Assembly (NCBI GenBank): GCA_963773875.1
Contig: CAVZCV010000018.1
Coordinates: 124,001 to 188,000, forward strand
DNA length: 64,000 bases
DNA from: CAVTYH01 sp963773875
GTDB taxonomy: Bacteria; Planctomycetota; Planctomycetia; Pirellulales; JADZDJ01
Direction: 5' to 3'
Program-made: the position numbers and the translations under genes
In this document: positions 9,339 through 19,853 of the stretch, piece after piece
Layout of the letters: each line of letters opens with the position of its first letter
Position numbering within the stretch: the first letter of the stretch is position 1
Notes under the pieces: generated by a model
What the model saw: the letters and a program-made list of their open reading frames with translations, nothing else
The model's database searches: none
What the model was told of the DNA's origin: nothing

Positions 9339-10319
9339 ATGCGACGTCTGCCAGCAATCATCGGCCCCTTGGCAATTCTGCTTGTGCTTTCGATCACCCT
9401 TGCGCTTTCGATCGGCGCCGCAGCCCGTGCCGAAGATCCCGGCGCAGCGAGCGATGCGGCGAAAGCCGCCAAACTGCTGGAAGGCATGGAACCGCTGATG
9501 ATCGATATCACCAATCGTCCGCCGCCATCGGCTGAAGAGTGGCAAGCGCGGCAGGAAGAAGGTGAACGCGCCGGCATGCTTGGCAGCCTGGCAGACTTTC
9601 GCAGCAAGACGATCACGTTCATGAACACGCGCTATCTGACGGCGAATCCCGCCGAAGCGTCGCTGGCGTCCTTCGGCAAGATGGGGGCCGATAAACGCTA
9701 CGATCGGTTTGGACAAATCGAGAATGTGGAATTCTCGCTCGATCAAAACCAATGGAAGCAGAAGCACGTGCTCAATGCCGCTGCGCTCTTTAAACTGGCA
9801 GGCAGCCGCTTTTTGGAATTCGCCGGTGTGACGCTCGAAGCGGCCGTTGAAACCAAACGGCAGATTGAAGTCACGTTCGTGGGCACAACCGTACCGAAGG
9901 ACGAAGCCGTGCGGCGATTGAATGCTGATCCGGCGGCACTGGAGTATCTTGAAGCCTTGCAACTGAAGCGTGCCGATTTCGACAAGCACAAGAAACTCTT
10001 TGGCGGCGATGCTCCGCCTGCGCCGAAAATCGTTCTGGCGAATGTCGTCATGCTCAGTGGCAATCTTTCCAAAGCGCTGGATGCCAGTGCCGACGCAAAG
10101 CTTACGGCGAAGGTGGTCGGCGACGGCGTGGAACTCAAAGCAACGAAAAAAGACGGGGAAGAAATTACGCTGCTCTCGCCCGTGGTGCGTTGCTATCGCA
10201 CGTATTCGATCGATTTCAAACCCGGTCCCGACGGGCAGCCGGTGCACGTTCAATTGGTCGATCGCGAAGGTCACCCCCACTCCGTGCCGCAGGTCTTCGA
10301 CCTGACGCCCGACCTGTAA
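9339..10319 (+). CDS. Secreted protein, unknown function
   Basis: A 326-residue protein with a clear signal peptide (ILLVLSITLALSIGAAARAE, cleavage near residue 28). The mature part has a charged N-terminal helix region (PPPSAEEWQARQEEGERAGM) and a mixed alpha/beta body. Repeated short statements such as ADFRSKTITFMNTRYLTA and KIVLANVVMLSGNLSKALDA suggest a beta-rich C-terminal half. I do not recognise the family. GAAGGAG at 9326-9332, seven bases before ATG 9339, decides the start; the much longer upstream frame runs through the divergent CHAT gene and is spurious. It is transcribed divergently from the CHAT gene with 171 bases between the starts. Confidence 0.8.
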   Translation: MRRLPAIIGPLAILLVLSITLALSIGAAARAEDPGAASDAAKAAKLLEGMEPLMIDITNRPPPSAEEWQARQEEGERAGMLGSLADFRSKTITFMNTRYLTANPAEASLASFGKMGADKRYDRFGQIENVEFSLDQNQWKQKHVLNAAALFKLAGSRFLEFAGVTLEAAVETKRQIEVTFVGTTVPKDEAVRRLNADPAALEYLEALQLKRADFDKHKKLFGGDAPPAPKIVLANVVMLSGNLSKALDASADAKLTAKVVGDGVELKATKKDGEEITLLSPVVRCYRTYSIDFKPGPDGQPVHVQLVDREGHPHSVPQVFDLTPDL

Positions 10320-10339
10320 TTCGGATTCCACCGACTCAC

Positions 10340-10857
10340 CCTGCTCGGGATTATTTCGCAGCTCCGATTTCTCGATTTTCAAAATCGACTCGGAAATTCT
10401 CGATCCGATTTGGGTCGACGAAAAACGGCGTGAAGCTCCGGCCGATTTTTTGCGCGAAAGCTGCGGGAAAAACATGGGTCGCAGGCCAGGAAATCTTAAA
10501 AGCGCGTTTCGCGGTGAAATAACTCCGGCGCGCTTTTGAACCTGTGTAGGCGTTTTTGCGAATTTCGTGGCGAGTAATTTCACAGTTATTTCACTCCTGC
10601 GCTGTTTGTGACCCCAAATCGCCCGAGAATTCTCGAGCGATTTGGAAGCGGTTTTTTCAGCCGCTCGCAGCGGCGGGCATCTGGGTGTCTTGGTCGTCTG
10701 GGTTCCCAGCAACCAACGCAGTGCGCAGACTCCAAGACACCCAGGCCCGCAAGCGCCTGGACACTTTTGCTAAATCTCAATTGTCAAAGACCGAGTCACG
10801 GAGCCCATACTCTCCGGCAAACAAAAGTATAATAGTGGACATGTGACTCAAAGTCAA
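10340..10857 (-). repeat. 0.5 kb structured repeat, copy A
   Basis: The element reads on the minus strand. A promoter (10857-10829) is followed by GGAGAGTATGGGCTCCGTGA (also in copy C), then a stem GGGTGTCTTGG/CCAAGACACCC. Next is the palindrome at 10615-10644, then GTGAAATAAC and its complement GTTATTTCAC about 65 bases later. The palindrome's single mismatch is C.A on the plus strand but G.U on the minus strand, which agrees with the direction of the promoter. It lies between the 3' end of the secreted-protein gene and a doubtful small gene. Confidence 0.7.
10829..10857 (-). promoter_or_regulatory. Sigma70-like promoter of repeat copy A
   Basis: On the minus strand, TTGACT is followed by a 17-base spacer and TATTAT. 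The position relative to the repeat is the same as in copies B, C and D. Confidence 0.6.
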
Positions 10858-10906
10858 TAGGTTTTTTGGATCACTGAAAAGTTTTTTTTGACTGGATCAC
10901 ACATGA

Positions 10907-11227
10907 ATGCTCGCCGGCCGATGGAATTTCCCTCATTCGCCGGCGAACCGAGGTAAACTGTGGGGCCTGCTTAGCAAATCCGTGTGCTGGGCCATGCTAA
11001 GTGAGCGAGTTGGAGGTTCGCTGCATCCTGCTCGGACTAATCGGGCGGAATTGGGTTCATCCACGACGGCTCCCAGCAAGTATCCGGGACGACTGTTATA
11101 CAGCCCGTGGTTTTATGCCGTAGTTGCGTTTGGAACCATGCTGTTCATGACGCTGGGGCTGGTGCGACGCAAGCGCGCTTTCGGATGGTTCGCTGGAACT
11201 GCCGGACGGAAGCATCAAACATTCTGA
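10907..11227 (+). CDS. Possible small membrane protein
   Basis: A 106-codon frame whose C-terminal half looks genuine: one transmembrane helix (YAVVAFGTMLFMTLGLV) followed by a basic tail (RRKRAFGWFAG). The N-terminal half is uninformative, and no good ribosome-binding site marks the start; an internal start is possible. No family is recognised. Confidence 0.3.
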   Translation: MLAGRWNFPHSPANRGKLWGLLSKSVCWAMLSERVGGSLHPARTNRAELGSSTTAPSKYPGRLLYSPWFYAVVAFGTMLFMTLGLVRRKRAFGWFAGTAGRKHQTF

Positions 11228-11393
11228 TTTCAGTCCGTTTTCTTGCGGCATTTCGTCCAAGTGGCGGTGTGGCAAACATCGTTCCGCATCCGAAAGACAA
11301 TTTGCCGGCTGGCTATTATTGACTCGGCACGTCGGATACCATCAGGCGATTGACGCCGGCCGGGGCCTCGGGCGTCGTGCGGAGGGTACAGCG

Positions 11394-14300
11394 ATGGCGG
11401 ACTTCGGCGATCTTCTTGTCCGCGGTGATTCCAAGTACCGCTTGCGCAGAATTCGTCGACGCCGGCGCGTGGCAGGGCCAAAGTTTTTCGATCGACCGCG
11501 TTGGCTTTGCCCGATGGTGGAATTGCTGGAAGACCGCGCGATGCTCTCCGTGTCGCAAGATCTGGCGACGGCGATTGCGCCGTATCAATCGGCGCTCACC
11601 ACGGCACTCAACGTGGCCACGCAGTTGCCGCTCGTGGGGCATCAGCTCACGGCGCTTTCGGAATTGACGATGGTCCTGCAAAACACACAGGCCAGTATCG
11701 ATACGCAGACGCAGAGCATTACTGCTAACGGCCACTACAACATGACCGTGCCGCTGCCGGGCTTGTCGAAAACGTTCAGCTTCAATCTGGGGCTCGATGC
11801 GTTTTTGCAAGCGACCGCTGTAGGCAGCGTTCATGCGGATATCAATCCTTCGCTGATCCATCGGCTTCGATTTGACGAACGGTTCGGTCGGCGCTCGATG
11901 TCGGGCAGACGAGAACTCGATGTCGGGTTTAACATCATCCCTCCCAGGCTTTCAAGGCACGTTTAGCCTTAACGGCTTGCTATTTACCAAAGCGGTCGAT
12001 GCCGGCACAAGTTTCTCCGGCGATCTCGGCTTCAATTTCGCCAGCGGCGGCGGAGTCGATCCGCACTTCTCCGGCAATGCGCATGTGCTGATGGGGTTAT
12101 CGCTGAGCTTCGTCGATCCCGCGTTGAACGCCTCGTTCAACCCGACGTTCAAGACGACGCTCGATATGAACTGGGGCATCAACAACGCCAACAATCAGTT
12201 GAATATTCCCAGCATCCAGTTGAAAAACTTCGGGCTCGATATCGACAGCTTCATGCACGGCTTCTTTGGCGATGTGGTGAAAACCGTGCAGAAGTTTACC
12301 AAGCCCATCCAGCCGTTTATCGATGTGTTCGAAACGCCGGTGCCGATCATCAGTGCTTTCGGCAGCAGCGAAACCGTGGGCGATTTGATTCTGAAGGGCG
12401 CTGGCACTTCGCAAGCGCAACAGGACAGTTTCAAACTGATGATGCAAGTCATCACTGCCGTGAATTCAATCGACCTTTCTGGCAATACCGGCGCGGTCGT
12501 CACTTTTGGCGATATCAACTTGACCGGCGATGCTCGGGCCAGTGGATTTAGTTTTGATACCACCGCCATTTCTGGAGTAATTGACGACATCGAGAATAGT
12601 CCCGCCCTGCAATCGGTTGAGGACACGCTGAAAGACGTTGGCAACTACGTGGGCTTAACTTCCACAGGCGGATTCGAATTTCCGCTTCTGGAAAATCCAG
12701 GACCGGTAATCGGTGCAATCCTGACGGGCAATATCGAGACGATGTTTTCGTTTAGCACCGGCCGGCAACACTTCGAGTTGGAGCCGAGCATTGGTGTAGG
12801 CATTAAAGATCTATTTGGGATCTTCTTAACTGCCGGCGTGGTGTTCGACGCCAATTTGACGATGGGGTACGACACCGCGGGGCTGATTGATTTCGCGGCT
12901 CATCCGACCGAGCCGCAGCGATTGCTGCACGGATTTTATTTCGATAATTCGATCGATACTTCGGTGCCCCCTTCGTCCGACAATCAAACGATTCGCAAAA
13001 CCGGATTGTATTTGCATGGGCTCATGGCATTGGATGCCTCTGCCGGAGTGACGGTCGAAGGCGGCCTGTACGCGAATATCAGCGTCGAGCTGCACAGCAC
13101 CGATGCTTCGTCGCACGTGCATTTAGATTCGATGATTGCGAACTTGGCCAATGGCGCGAAGGTTTTCGATTTGCACGGCAAGATTTACGCCTCGGCCGAT
13201 TTGTCGCTGACATTTCCCAATCCGCTGGGGCCGGACATTACGCTGTTCAGTTTCAACTTAGGCTACAAAGAGCTCTTGAACTTCGATCCACCCCCACCTC
13301 CGACGTTGAGCCCGCCACCGGTAATCATTGACGTGGCCGATCAGCACACGTTGCTGCTGGATGTTTCGAAGATGGGCGTCGGCTCGCGCATTGTTAATGT
13401 GCAACCGTTTCACGATCTATTGCTCAACCTCGGCGGAAGCACGGTTTCTGTCGACGGCATTCGGGTCGACTATCCCAATGAAACGGACTTGTACGTAGAG
13501 CGGAAGGACGATTTCTTTCGCGACTATTACAACCTGGTGGCGCTTTCCGGCGCTGCGCCGGACGGGGTTTCGATCAACGTTATCGACCCGTTCCGCGTGT
13601 TCTACGACGAAGGCGCGACGATTCCTTATCCACCGCAGACGAAACCGGCTATCGTGCTCGTGGGTGGCAAAGACGTGGTTTACACATACAGCGAAGTCGC
13701 CGATGGCACGCATCCGCAATGTGCTGCTGGTTGGCGGTTATCGGGTCGAACACGCTCACCGGCGGCACAATGGAGTTTGGCAACTTCATTCCGCCGGCAC
13801 GCATCGGTCAGGCAAAGGGGCACGTGCTCGGTGCCGATCCATCGGGCTTCGACGGTCCTTCGCAGGCGCTAATCAATTCGCAAGTCGATGCGGCGATTGC
13901 GCCGGCCAGCCCGGCCGGAATTATCGGCGCTAACGATGAGCGGCGGCCACGGCGGGTTGATGTTCGGCGGCCCGGCAACAACACATTCTATGCCACCGGA
14001 CCTGGCGCATACGAAATGATCGGCGGCAATTGGGTGAACACGTTCAGCATCAGCCCATCGTACAACGGCGTGCCGGCGACGTATCAGATCGACGGCGGTG
14101 GCGGCGATAGCAAACTGATTGTGCGCGTGCCGAGCGACGAGCACGTTACGTTTCAGAATTCCACGGTCGTCGATAAATACGATCCGACGCTCAAGGCGCT
14201 GGACGTGCTGGCGAATGCAGGCGTGTCGGCCACGGCGCATGGAATTCAAAAGGTGCACATCGTCGCGGCATCGGGCTCACATGTCGTGATTGGCGATACG

Positions 14301-17300
14301 TCGGAAGTGAACATCGATTTCTCGATCGAAGGAGGTGCACATTTGGTCTTCGGCGGCACCAACGCGCCCGATTTATTCGATGTGACCAGCACCGGACCGT
14401 TCTATGGCATGAAGAATCATTTTTCGGTGCCGAAATTCGGGTTTATCAACAGTAGCTATATCGGTCTCACCGGGATGGGCGTCTTGCTGCCGACGAATAA
14501 CCCTGACCCGATTTATTATGTCACTCGAACTTTTGGAACAAATGGACGAACGCAGACCATTCCCTTCTCCGTGTCGGATGCCGACGCGAGTTCGATCGGA
14601 CTCGACGCAGCCGGCGCCAGCGATACTTACAATTTGACGCTGGGCTTAGGGGCGTTCATCGATGTCTCGGTCGAAGATTCCGACCTCGCGAATCAGAACG
14701 CGCTCACAGTCAACGTGCGCGACAGCGTGCTCATTGATAACCAAATTGTGCTGAATGATAATGCACTGCATTTAGACTATTACACTCGAGTCGTCTTTCT
14801 CGACGCAATTCCCGTCGGCGGCCAGTTCCAAGATGAATTTTTCGGTTTCTCGTCGTCAGTGCATTACACGCCGTCGGTGTTGTTCGGGGCGAACGACAAC
14901 GTAACGTTCGCTTCGGCGTTACCATTTTTCCAAACAACTGTTAATCGCCCGATTGCTCCGCAGGTAGCCACGATCTTGACGGACGGACTGTACACGACGA
15001 CCAGTTTTGGCCCTTACAGTTTTGGGCCTGTGGATGAGATCTTTGATGCAACGCTTCCCAGCCCACAGCCAATCGTAACCAACACGATTACGAATAATCT
15101 CGACGTGCAAGCCAATGCGGGAAGCTTTACATACAATCGCCCGACCGGCATTCGTGCCCTGACGGTAAACATCGAATCGAATACCGGCACGCTGGGAATC
15201 AACACCTCTTGGTTCGGCTATACCGACGACATCAACGTGCTGGGAAATGCCGGCACTCTAAACGTCAATTCCGCGGTCAACGGATCACCGGGTATTCCCA
15301 TCAACTTGACCCATCGCGTAAACATTCTGGCTAATACGGGGACGATTAACCTCTACGATTTCATCATCAGTTCGCTCTCCGCCGGTGTTGTTGATGCGCA
15401 AGTCAACGTTGGCACTGATAGCGCGGGCGGAGTTAGAAGCCTGGCCAACGTTCACGGTGCGATAAACCTGTCCGGTCAAAATGGAAACTACGGACTGAAT
15501 ATCGACGATCGGAATGATTCTGGCACGACGCGCGATTGGACCATCGATAGCACGCATACCCAAGTTGGCGACGTGTCGATTAATTATGCGGGGCTGTATG
15601 ACGGTCGCTTCGCCGACTTTTTCAGCCAATATGCTGCGTTTTGGAAAAATGGCGCCCATGTGACGTACCGCGACGAGTTGCCGTTCTTCAACGTCAACAT
15701 GAACGGCTCGACGGTCTATCCGTTTTTCCCGCTCGCTTGGTTCCCACCAACTGACAATCAATTTAACGATGGCGATCCGGTGAATTTGGCGCTTGCCGAT
15801 TATTTCGCGCCAGCGCCGTCTGGCTCCATCACCTACGCGGCCACGAACCTGCCGCCGTGGCTGTCGCTGAACACGACGACTGGATTAATCTCGGGTACTG
15901 TCCCCGTACAAGCGCATTTGGATTCTCCGTTTCAGACGCTTGTATCGGCCAGCGACGGAACATACACGCGCCAGCAGGACAATTGGTTGGACCATCAGCA
16001 GTCCCATTCAAATTTATGCTCCATTTCAGAATCCGCTTCCCCTCGACGAAACGGTGAACACGAGTTTGGACCCGATTCAGGTTTACAATCCTTCGAACCG
16101 ACCGGTCACGGTAAGCGTCACCGGACTGCCGCCCGGACTTGCGCTGGATGCCAACACGGGAATTATCAGCGGTGTGGTCCCGGCCGGCACATCGGCCCAC
16201 GGTCCCTATCAAGCCAACGTGCATGCCGACGATGGAATTGAAACCGCCGACTATCCCTTCGAAATCGATGTATCTGGAATTCAATTCGTCGCATTGCCTG
16301 TTAGTCGATTGAATCACAATGGCGACGCGATCGATTTCACCGTTCAAGGTTCAACAACTTCCGGCGGCACTTTAGCGTTTTCGGCGACCGGTTTGCCGAC
16401 GGGATTCGCCATTAATCCGACCACGGGCAGAATCAGTGGCACATTGGCGAGCAACGCGAATACGCAATCGCCGTACTTCGTAAATGTCACGCTCAACGAT
16501 AGCTATAGCGCCAAATCGACGAGTTTCACTTGGACCGTGCTCAACGTGGGAGTTGCCGACTCGATTCGTTTTCCATCGCCTGGTCCGCAACTTGGCCGGG
16601 TTGGCGATGCAGTGAATCTCTTTGCTCCGGCAAGCTCGTCGCTGTTCTTGCCGATGCAGTTTACGGCCGATGGATTGCCCCCCGGCGTGTTCCTCAATAC
16701 CTTCGCAGGTTTTACGACACAGGCCTACATTATCGGCACGCCAACCTCCGCTGCGGTGACCGGTTCACCCTACCACGTAACGCTCACCGCCACAGATGGC
16801 ATCTATTCGAAGCAAACGACATTCGATTGGACCATTGCTCCATCGGGCGCAATCAGCATCCAGAATCCGGGAACACTGACTAATGTAATCAACAACGTGG
16901 TGAGCAAGCAGATTCAGGCCAGCACAACGGCCGGCTTGCCGCTGACGTATTCGGCCACGAGTTTGCCAAACGGATTGTCGATCAATTCGCAAACCGGCTT
17001 GATCACGGGTACCATTTCGCCTTTGGCGGCACTGCCCAGCACGTTTAACAGCCAGGTCACCGTAACCGATGGCACGAATTCGTATAGCACGGCATTCCAG
17101 TGGATCGTCAACGGCACCAATTTAAACACGGTTCCGCTACCTGTGCCCGGGGGCGGCACAATTACGTTGAGCTCTGCATTTAATACACAACTCTTCGCCT
17201 CGATTACGTCTGACCCCAGCGTCGATTTTCCTGGAGGAATCCAATTCCCATTCGGTTTCCTGAATTTCGAAATCCGGCCACTGAACGACACCATCTTAAA

Positions 17301-18196
17301 ACCTGGGGCGACAACAACGCTTACGATCAGCGGGCTGAATTTCTCGCAGATCAACAAGTACTACAAGTTTGGCCCAACGCCGGCCAGCGCTACTCCGCAC
17401 TGGTACAACTTCCTGTTTGGAACGCAAACCGACAGCGACAGCGCCACGAACACGGGCATGAAAATTGTCGGGAGCAATCTCGTACTGACTTTTGTTGATG
17501 GCAGCCGCGGCGACGACGACGTTACGCAAAACGGTGTGATCGACGACATCGGCGGGCCAGCACTCGTTCAAACGCCGCTGGTGAAGGGCGATTTCGACCG
17601 CGACGGTCAAGTGAGTCCGGCCGATCTTAATGTGATGCTGACTGCGCTGACCGACGTGAAGCACTATCAAGTTGTTCGTCAACTCTCGCCGGCCGATCTT
17701 GCTTGCAGTCGCGGACATGAACAACGATGGCCGTTTTAGTAACAGCGATATTCAAGTGATGCTAGATGCACTGATTACAGCCCAAGGCGGTGGCGGCGGT
17801 GCAAGTGCGAGCACTAGCGAAAACGTGGCGGCGTTAGCTACTCCGGCAACGCTTGTAACCAGATATTGCGGCATCGGCTGCACGTCTGCGAATGATCCGA
17901 CAGAGCGTCCATCGCCGTCGGTCATGCCCCGCAATTGCTCGTTCCGCTCCGCCCGGTTATCGGTGTTAGGAGCACCGACAAAATCGATGCCACAGCGTGG
18001 TACAAGCGGTGTCAATTCAAATGCGGCCAGCAGCATCGGCAAGCAAGCAGCCGACGATTTTTACGCGCGGCTGGCGATTCAGCAGTTCAGGCGATTCACA
18101 CTCGATGATGCAAGCGGGATCCAGCCAGATGATCCTTGGTCTGTGGCGGATGATTCCTTGGGAGAACTCGCCACGCTCGATGGGTGGTTAGCTTAG
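11394..18196 (+). CDS. Giant surface protein with Ig-like (He_PIG) repeats and dockerin, several frameshifts
   Basis: One locus of about 2,270 codons. The start is ATG 11394 with GGAGGG seven bases upstream. The N-terminus is basic and carries the planctomycete sorting-type motif MVELLEDRAMLSV (compare LEPR-XLL). Then come a long beta-rich region, a short GGxGxNT glycine-rich patch near 13.72-14.0 kb, and five Ig-like He_PIG repeats (pattern TGLPxGLxINxxTGxISG) from about 15.8 to 17.1 kb. Last are two dockerin-like calcium loops (DFDRDGQVSPADLNVML and DMNNDGRFSNSDIQVML). The frame changes near 11,858, around 13,715 and 13,740, around 13,935 and 13,975, and near 15,978 and 17,698. Domain order is continuous across all of these, so it is treated as one gene. 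The likely role is adhesion or a cell-surface scaffold. Confidence 0.8.
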
Positions 18197-18778
18197 TTGT
18201 GGATTTGCATCCAACGCGGTAGCGAGAGCCAATCGAAGCTCTTTTTCGGAGCGGTGGCGGTGCTTGCCTGCTTTTCGCTGGTCATCGATTGCTGCAAATA
18301 GTACCATGGCGAAACAAGCGGCGCACTGGAAACTTGCTGCGGCACTTCAGGTTTGGCCACGTTCCAAGGCTGATTGCTCGGCGGCTCTTTGCTCGACACT
18401 CCGGCTTGCGAAGCGTTCGAACTAGGCGACGACACGTCGGCAATCGGCGGCGTGGAAAGTTACTGCCGACGCCGCCTTCGCCGCAGTTTTCGACTTTGCG
18501 ATTGTTGGTTCAGAGATTTGATTTTGTGGCGACGCCGCTGACATTGACGCGGAAGCCAGCATCAATTCGCGTGGCACATCGAGCGCCTCGGCCACGAAAG
18601 CCGGCGGCGCTTCTGGCAATGGCTTTTCCGCCACAAAAGTTGATGGTGTGGACAATTTCGTCGACCATCCGCTTTGAATGAGCGCCGACGTGACGGCGCC
18701 GCACGTCGTAATCACCGCAGCCACGACGATGGCGGACGATTGCACTCGCACCGCCCTGGCTTGCAGATGGTCGCTCAT
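18193..18778 (-). CDS. Single-pass membrane protein, unknown, frameshifted
   Basis: A short cytoplasmic N-terminus (MSDHLQARAVRVQSS) precedes one transmembrane helix (AIVVAAVITTCGAVTSALIQ) and a Pro/Ser/Ala-rich tail. The frame changes near 18,450, where STPPIADVSSPSSN continues the tail to the stop at 18193. GGAGGAG just before ATG 18778 favours this start; ATG 18844 in the same frame is the alternative. The layout, HTH-free with one helix and a low-complexity tail, resembles anti-sigma-like or envelope proteins, but no family is recognised. Its stop overlaps the end of the giant surface protein, so the two genes converge. Confidence 0.5.
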
Positions 18779-19001
18779 GTTCTCCTCCGTGCTCTCGGCG
18801 CCCTGGGATTGGGCCATCAACATTTCGCTCCTCAAACTCGGCATGTCCAATTCTACCGGCAGTCAATTACCGGTCATGCAAAGATCAGACCGCACCACTG
18901 ACAGCACCGTTTTTGCCCGCAATCTTTCGCTGAAGGTGCGCCGCGTTTGTAGGAGTTACAATCCGCAACCGTACTCGCGGGACATTTTCGCAACCGAGAA
19001 T

Positions 19002-19853
19002 TCACTGGCACGTGGGCGATTCGCCATGGAATCGCAGAATTGTTTGCCACGCCTCTTCCGGCGTTTCGGCGTAGCTCAATAGCAAGACATGTTCATCGCT
19101 AATGACGCCTTCATCGGCGAGGAATTGAAAATCGATCACGTGGTCCCAATATTCGCGGCCAAAGAGGATGATCGGAATTGGTTGCACGCGATTGGTCTGG
19201 CGCAGAGTCAACACTTCGAATAACTCGTCGAGCGTGCCGAAGCCGCCGGGAAACACCACGAGCGCTTTCGCGCGCAGCACGAAGTGCATTTTCCGCAATG
19301 CGAAGTAGCGGAACTGGAAACACAGCTCTGGCGTGATGTACGGATTGGGCGCCTGCTCGGCGGGCAGGCGAATGTTCAGCCCAATTGATTTGCAATCGAC
19401 ATCGGCCGCGCCGCGGTTGCCGGCTTCCATGATGCCTGGTCCGCCGCCGGTGACGACCACATAATCGCGGCAGTCGTAGCTTTGATTGTCGACGGAAACG
19501 ATCTGCGCGAATTTTCGCGCGGCATCGTAGTACGGCGACTTCGCCAGTAGCCGCTCGTTGCGCTCCACCGCGCGCTTCAATTGCGCATTCTGCGGATCGG
19601 CAGCTAATTTTTGCTTTGCGCGCTCCAGTCGGGCTTCCGCTTGCGGTTTTTCAATGATCTGCGTTCCGCCGAACAGCACAATCGTCGATTTCACGTTCGC
19701 CGTCGCCAGCGCCAATTCCGGCTTGTAGAGCTCGAGCTGCAATCGCACCGGCCGCAGTTCCGGCTTCTGCAATAAATCCGGATCACGATCCGCCAGCCGG
19801 TAACTGGGTGAATTTAAAATCGCTTGCAGATTTTTTTGAGGATCAAGCGCCAT
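19002..19853 (-). CDS. LOG family protein (lysine-decarboxylase-like fold)
   Basis: A 283-residue protein of the LOG/TIGR00730 group, Rossmann-fold enzymes of which some are cytokinin riboside monophosphate phosphoribohydrolases. The phosphate-binding motifs are GGGPGIMEAGNRGA and the family signature PGGFGTLDELFEVLTLRQT (PGGxGTxxE). An N-terminal extension of about 100 residues with YDAARKFAQIVS resembles the longer PpnN/YgdH-like members rather than short LOG proteins, so a nucleotide monophosphate nucleosidase role is possible. Its ATG overlaps the stop of the upstream beta-CASP gene by 11 bases, which implies translational coupling. The exact substrate cannot be read from the sequence. 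Confidence 0.9.
   Translation of the reverse strand: MALDPQKNLQAILNSPSYRLADRDPDLLQKPELRPVRLQLELYKPELALATANVKSTIVLFGGTQIIEKPQAEARLERAKQKLAADPQNAQLKRAVERNERLLAKSPYYDAARKFAQIVSVDNQSYDCRDYVVVTGGGPGIMEAGNRGAADVDCKSIGLNIRLPAEQAPNPYITPELCFQFRYFALRKMHFVLRAKALVVFPGGFGTLDELFEVLTLRQTNRVQPIPIILFGREYWDHVIDFQFLADEGVISDEHVLLLSYAETPEEAWQTILRFHGESPTCQ

Noticed and set aside
6141..10712. A minus-strand frame of 1,523 codons
   Set aside because: Only the part from 9167 to about 6750 is the CHAT gene. The first 500 codons cross the repeat copy A and the opposite-strand secreted gene and contain no family-like sequence, and the last part is out of frame with the conserved CHAT end.
13719..16241. The internal frames of the 11.4-18.2 kb locus as separate genes
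   Set aside because: None has a ribosome-binding site or signal at its first ATG, and domain order runs on across the junctions, so one frameshifted gene is the better reading.
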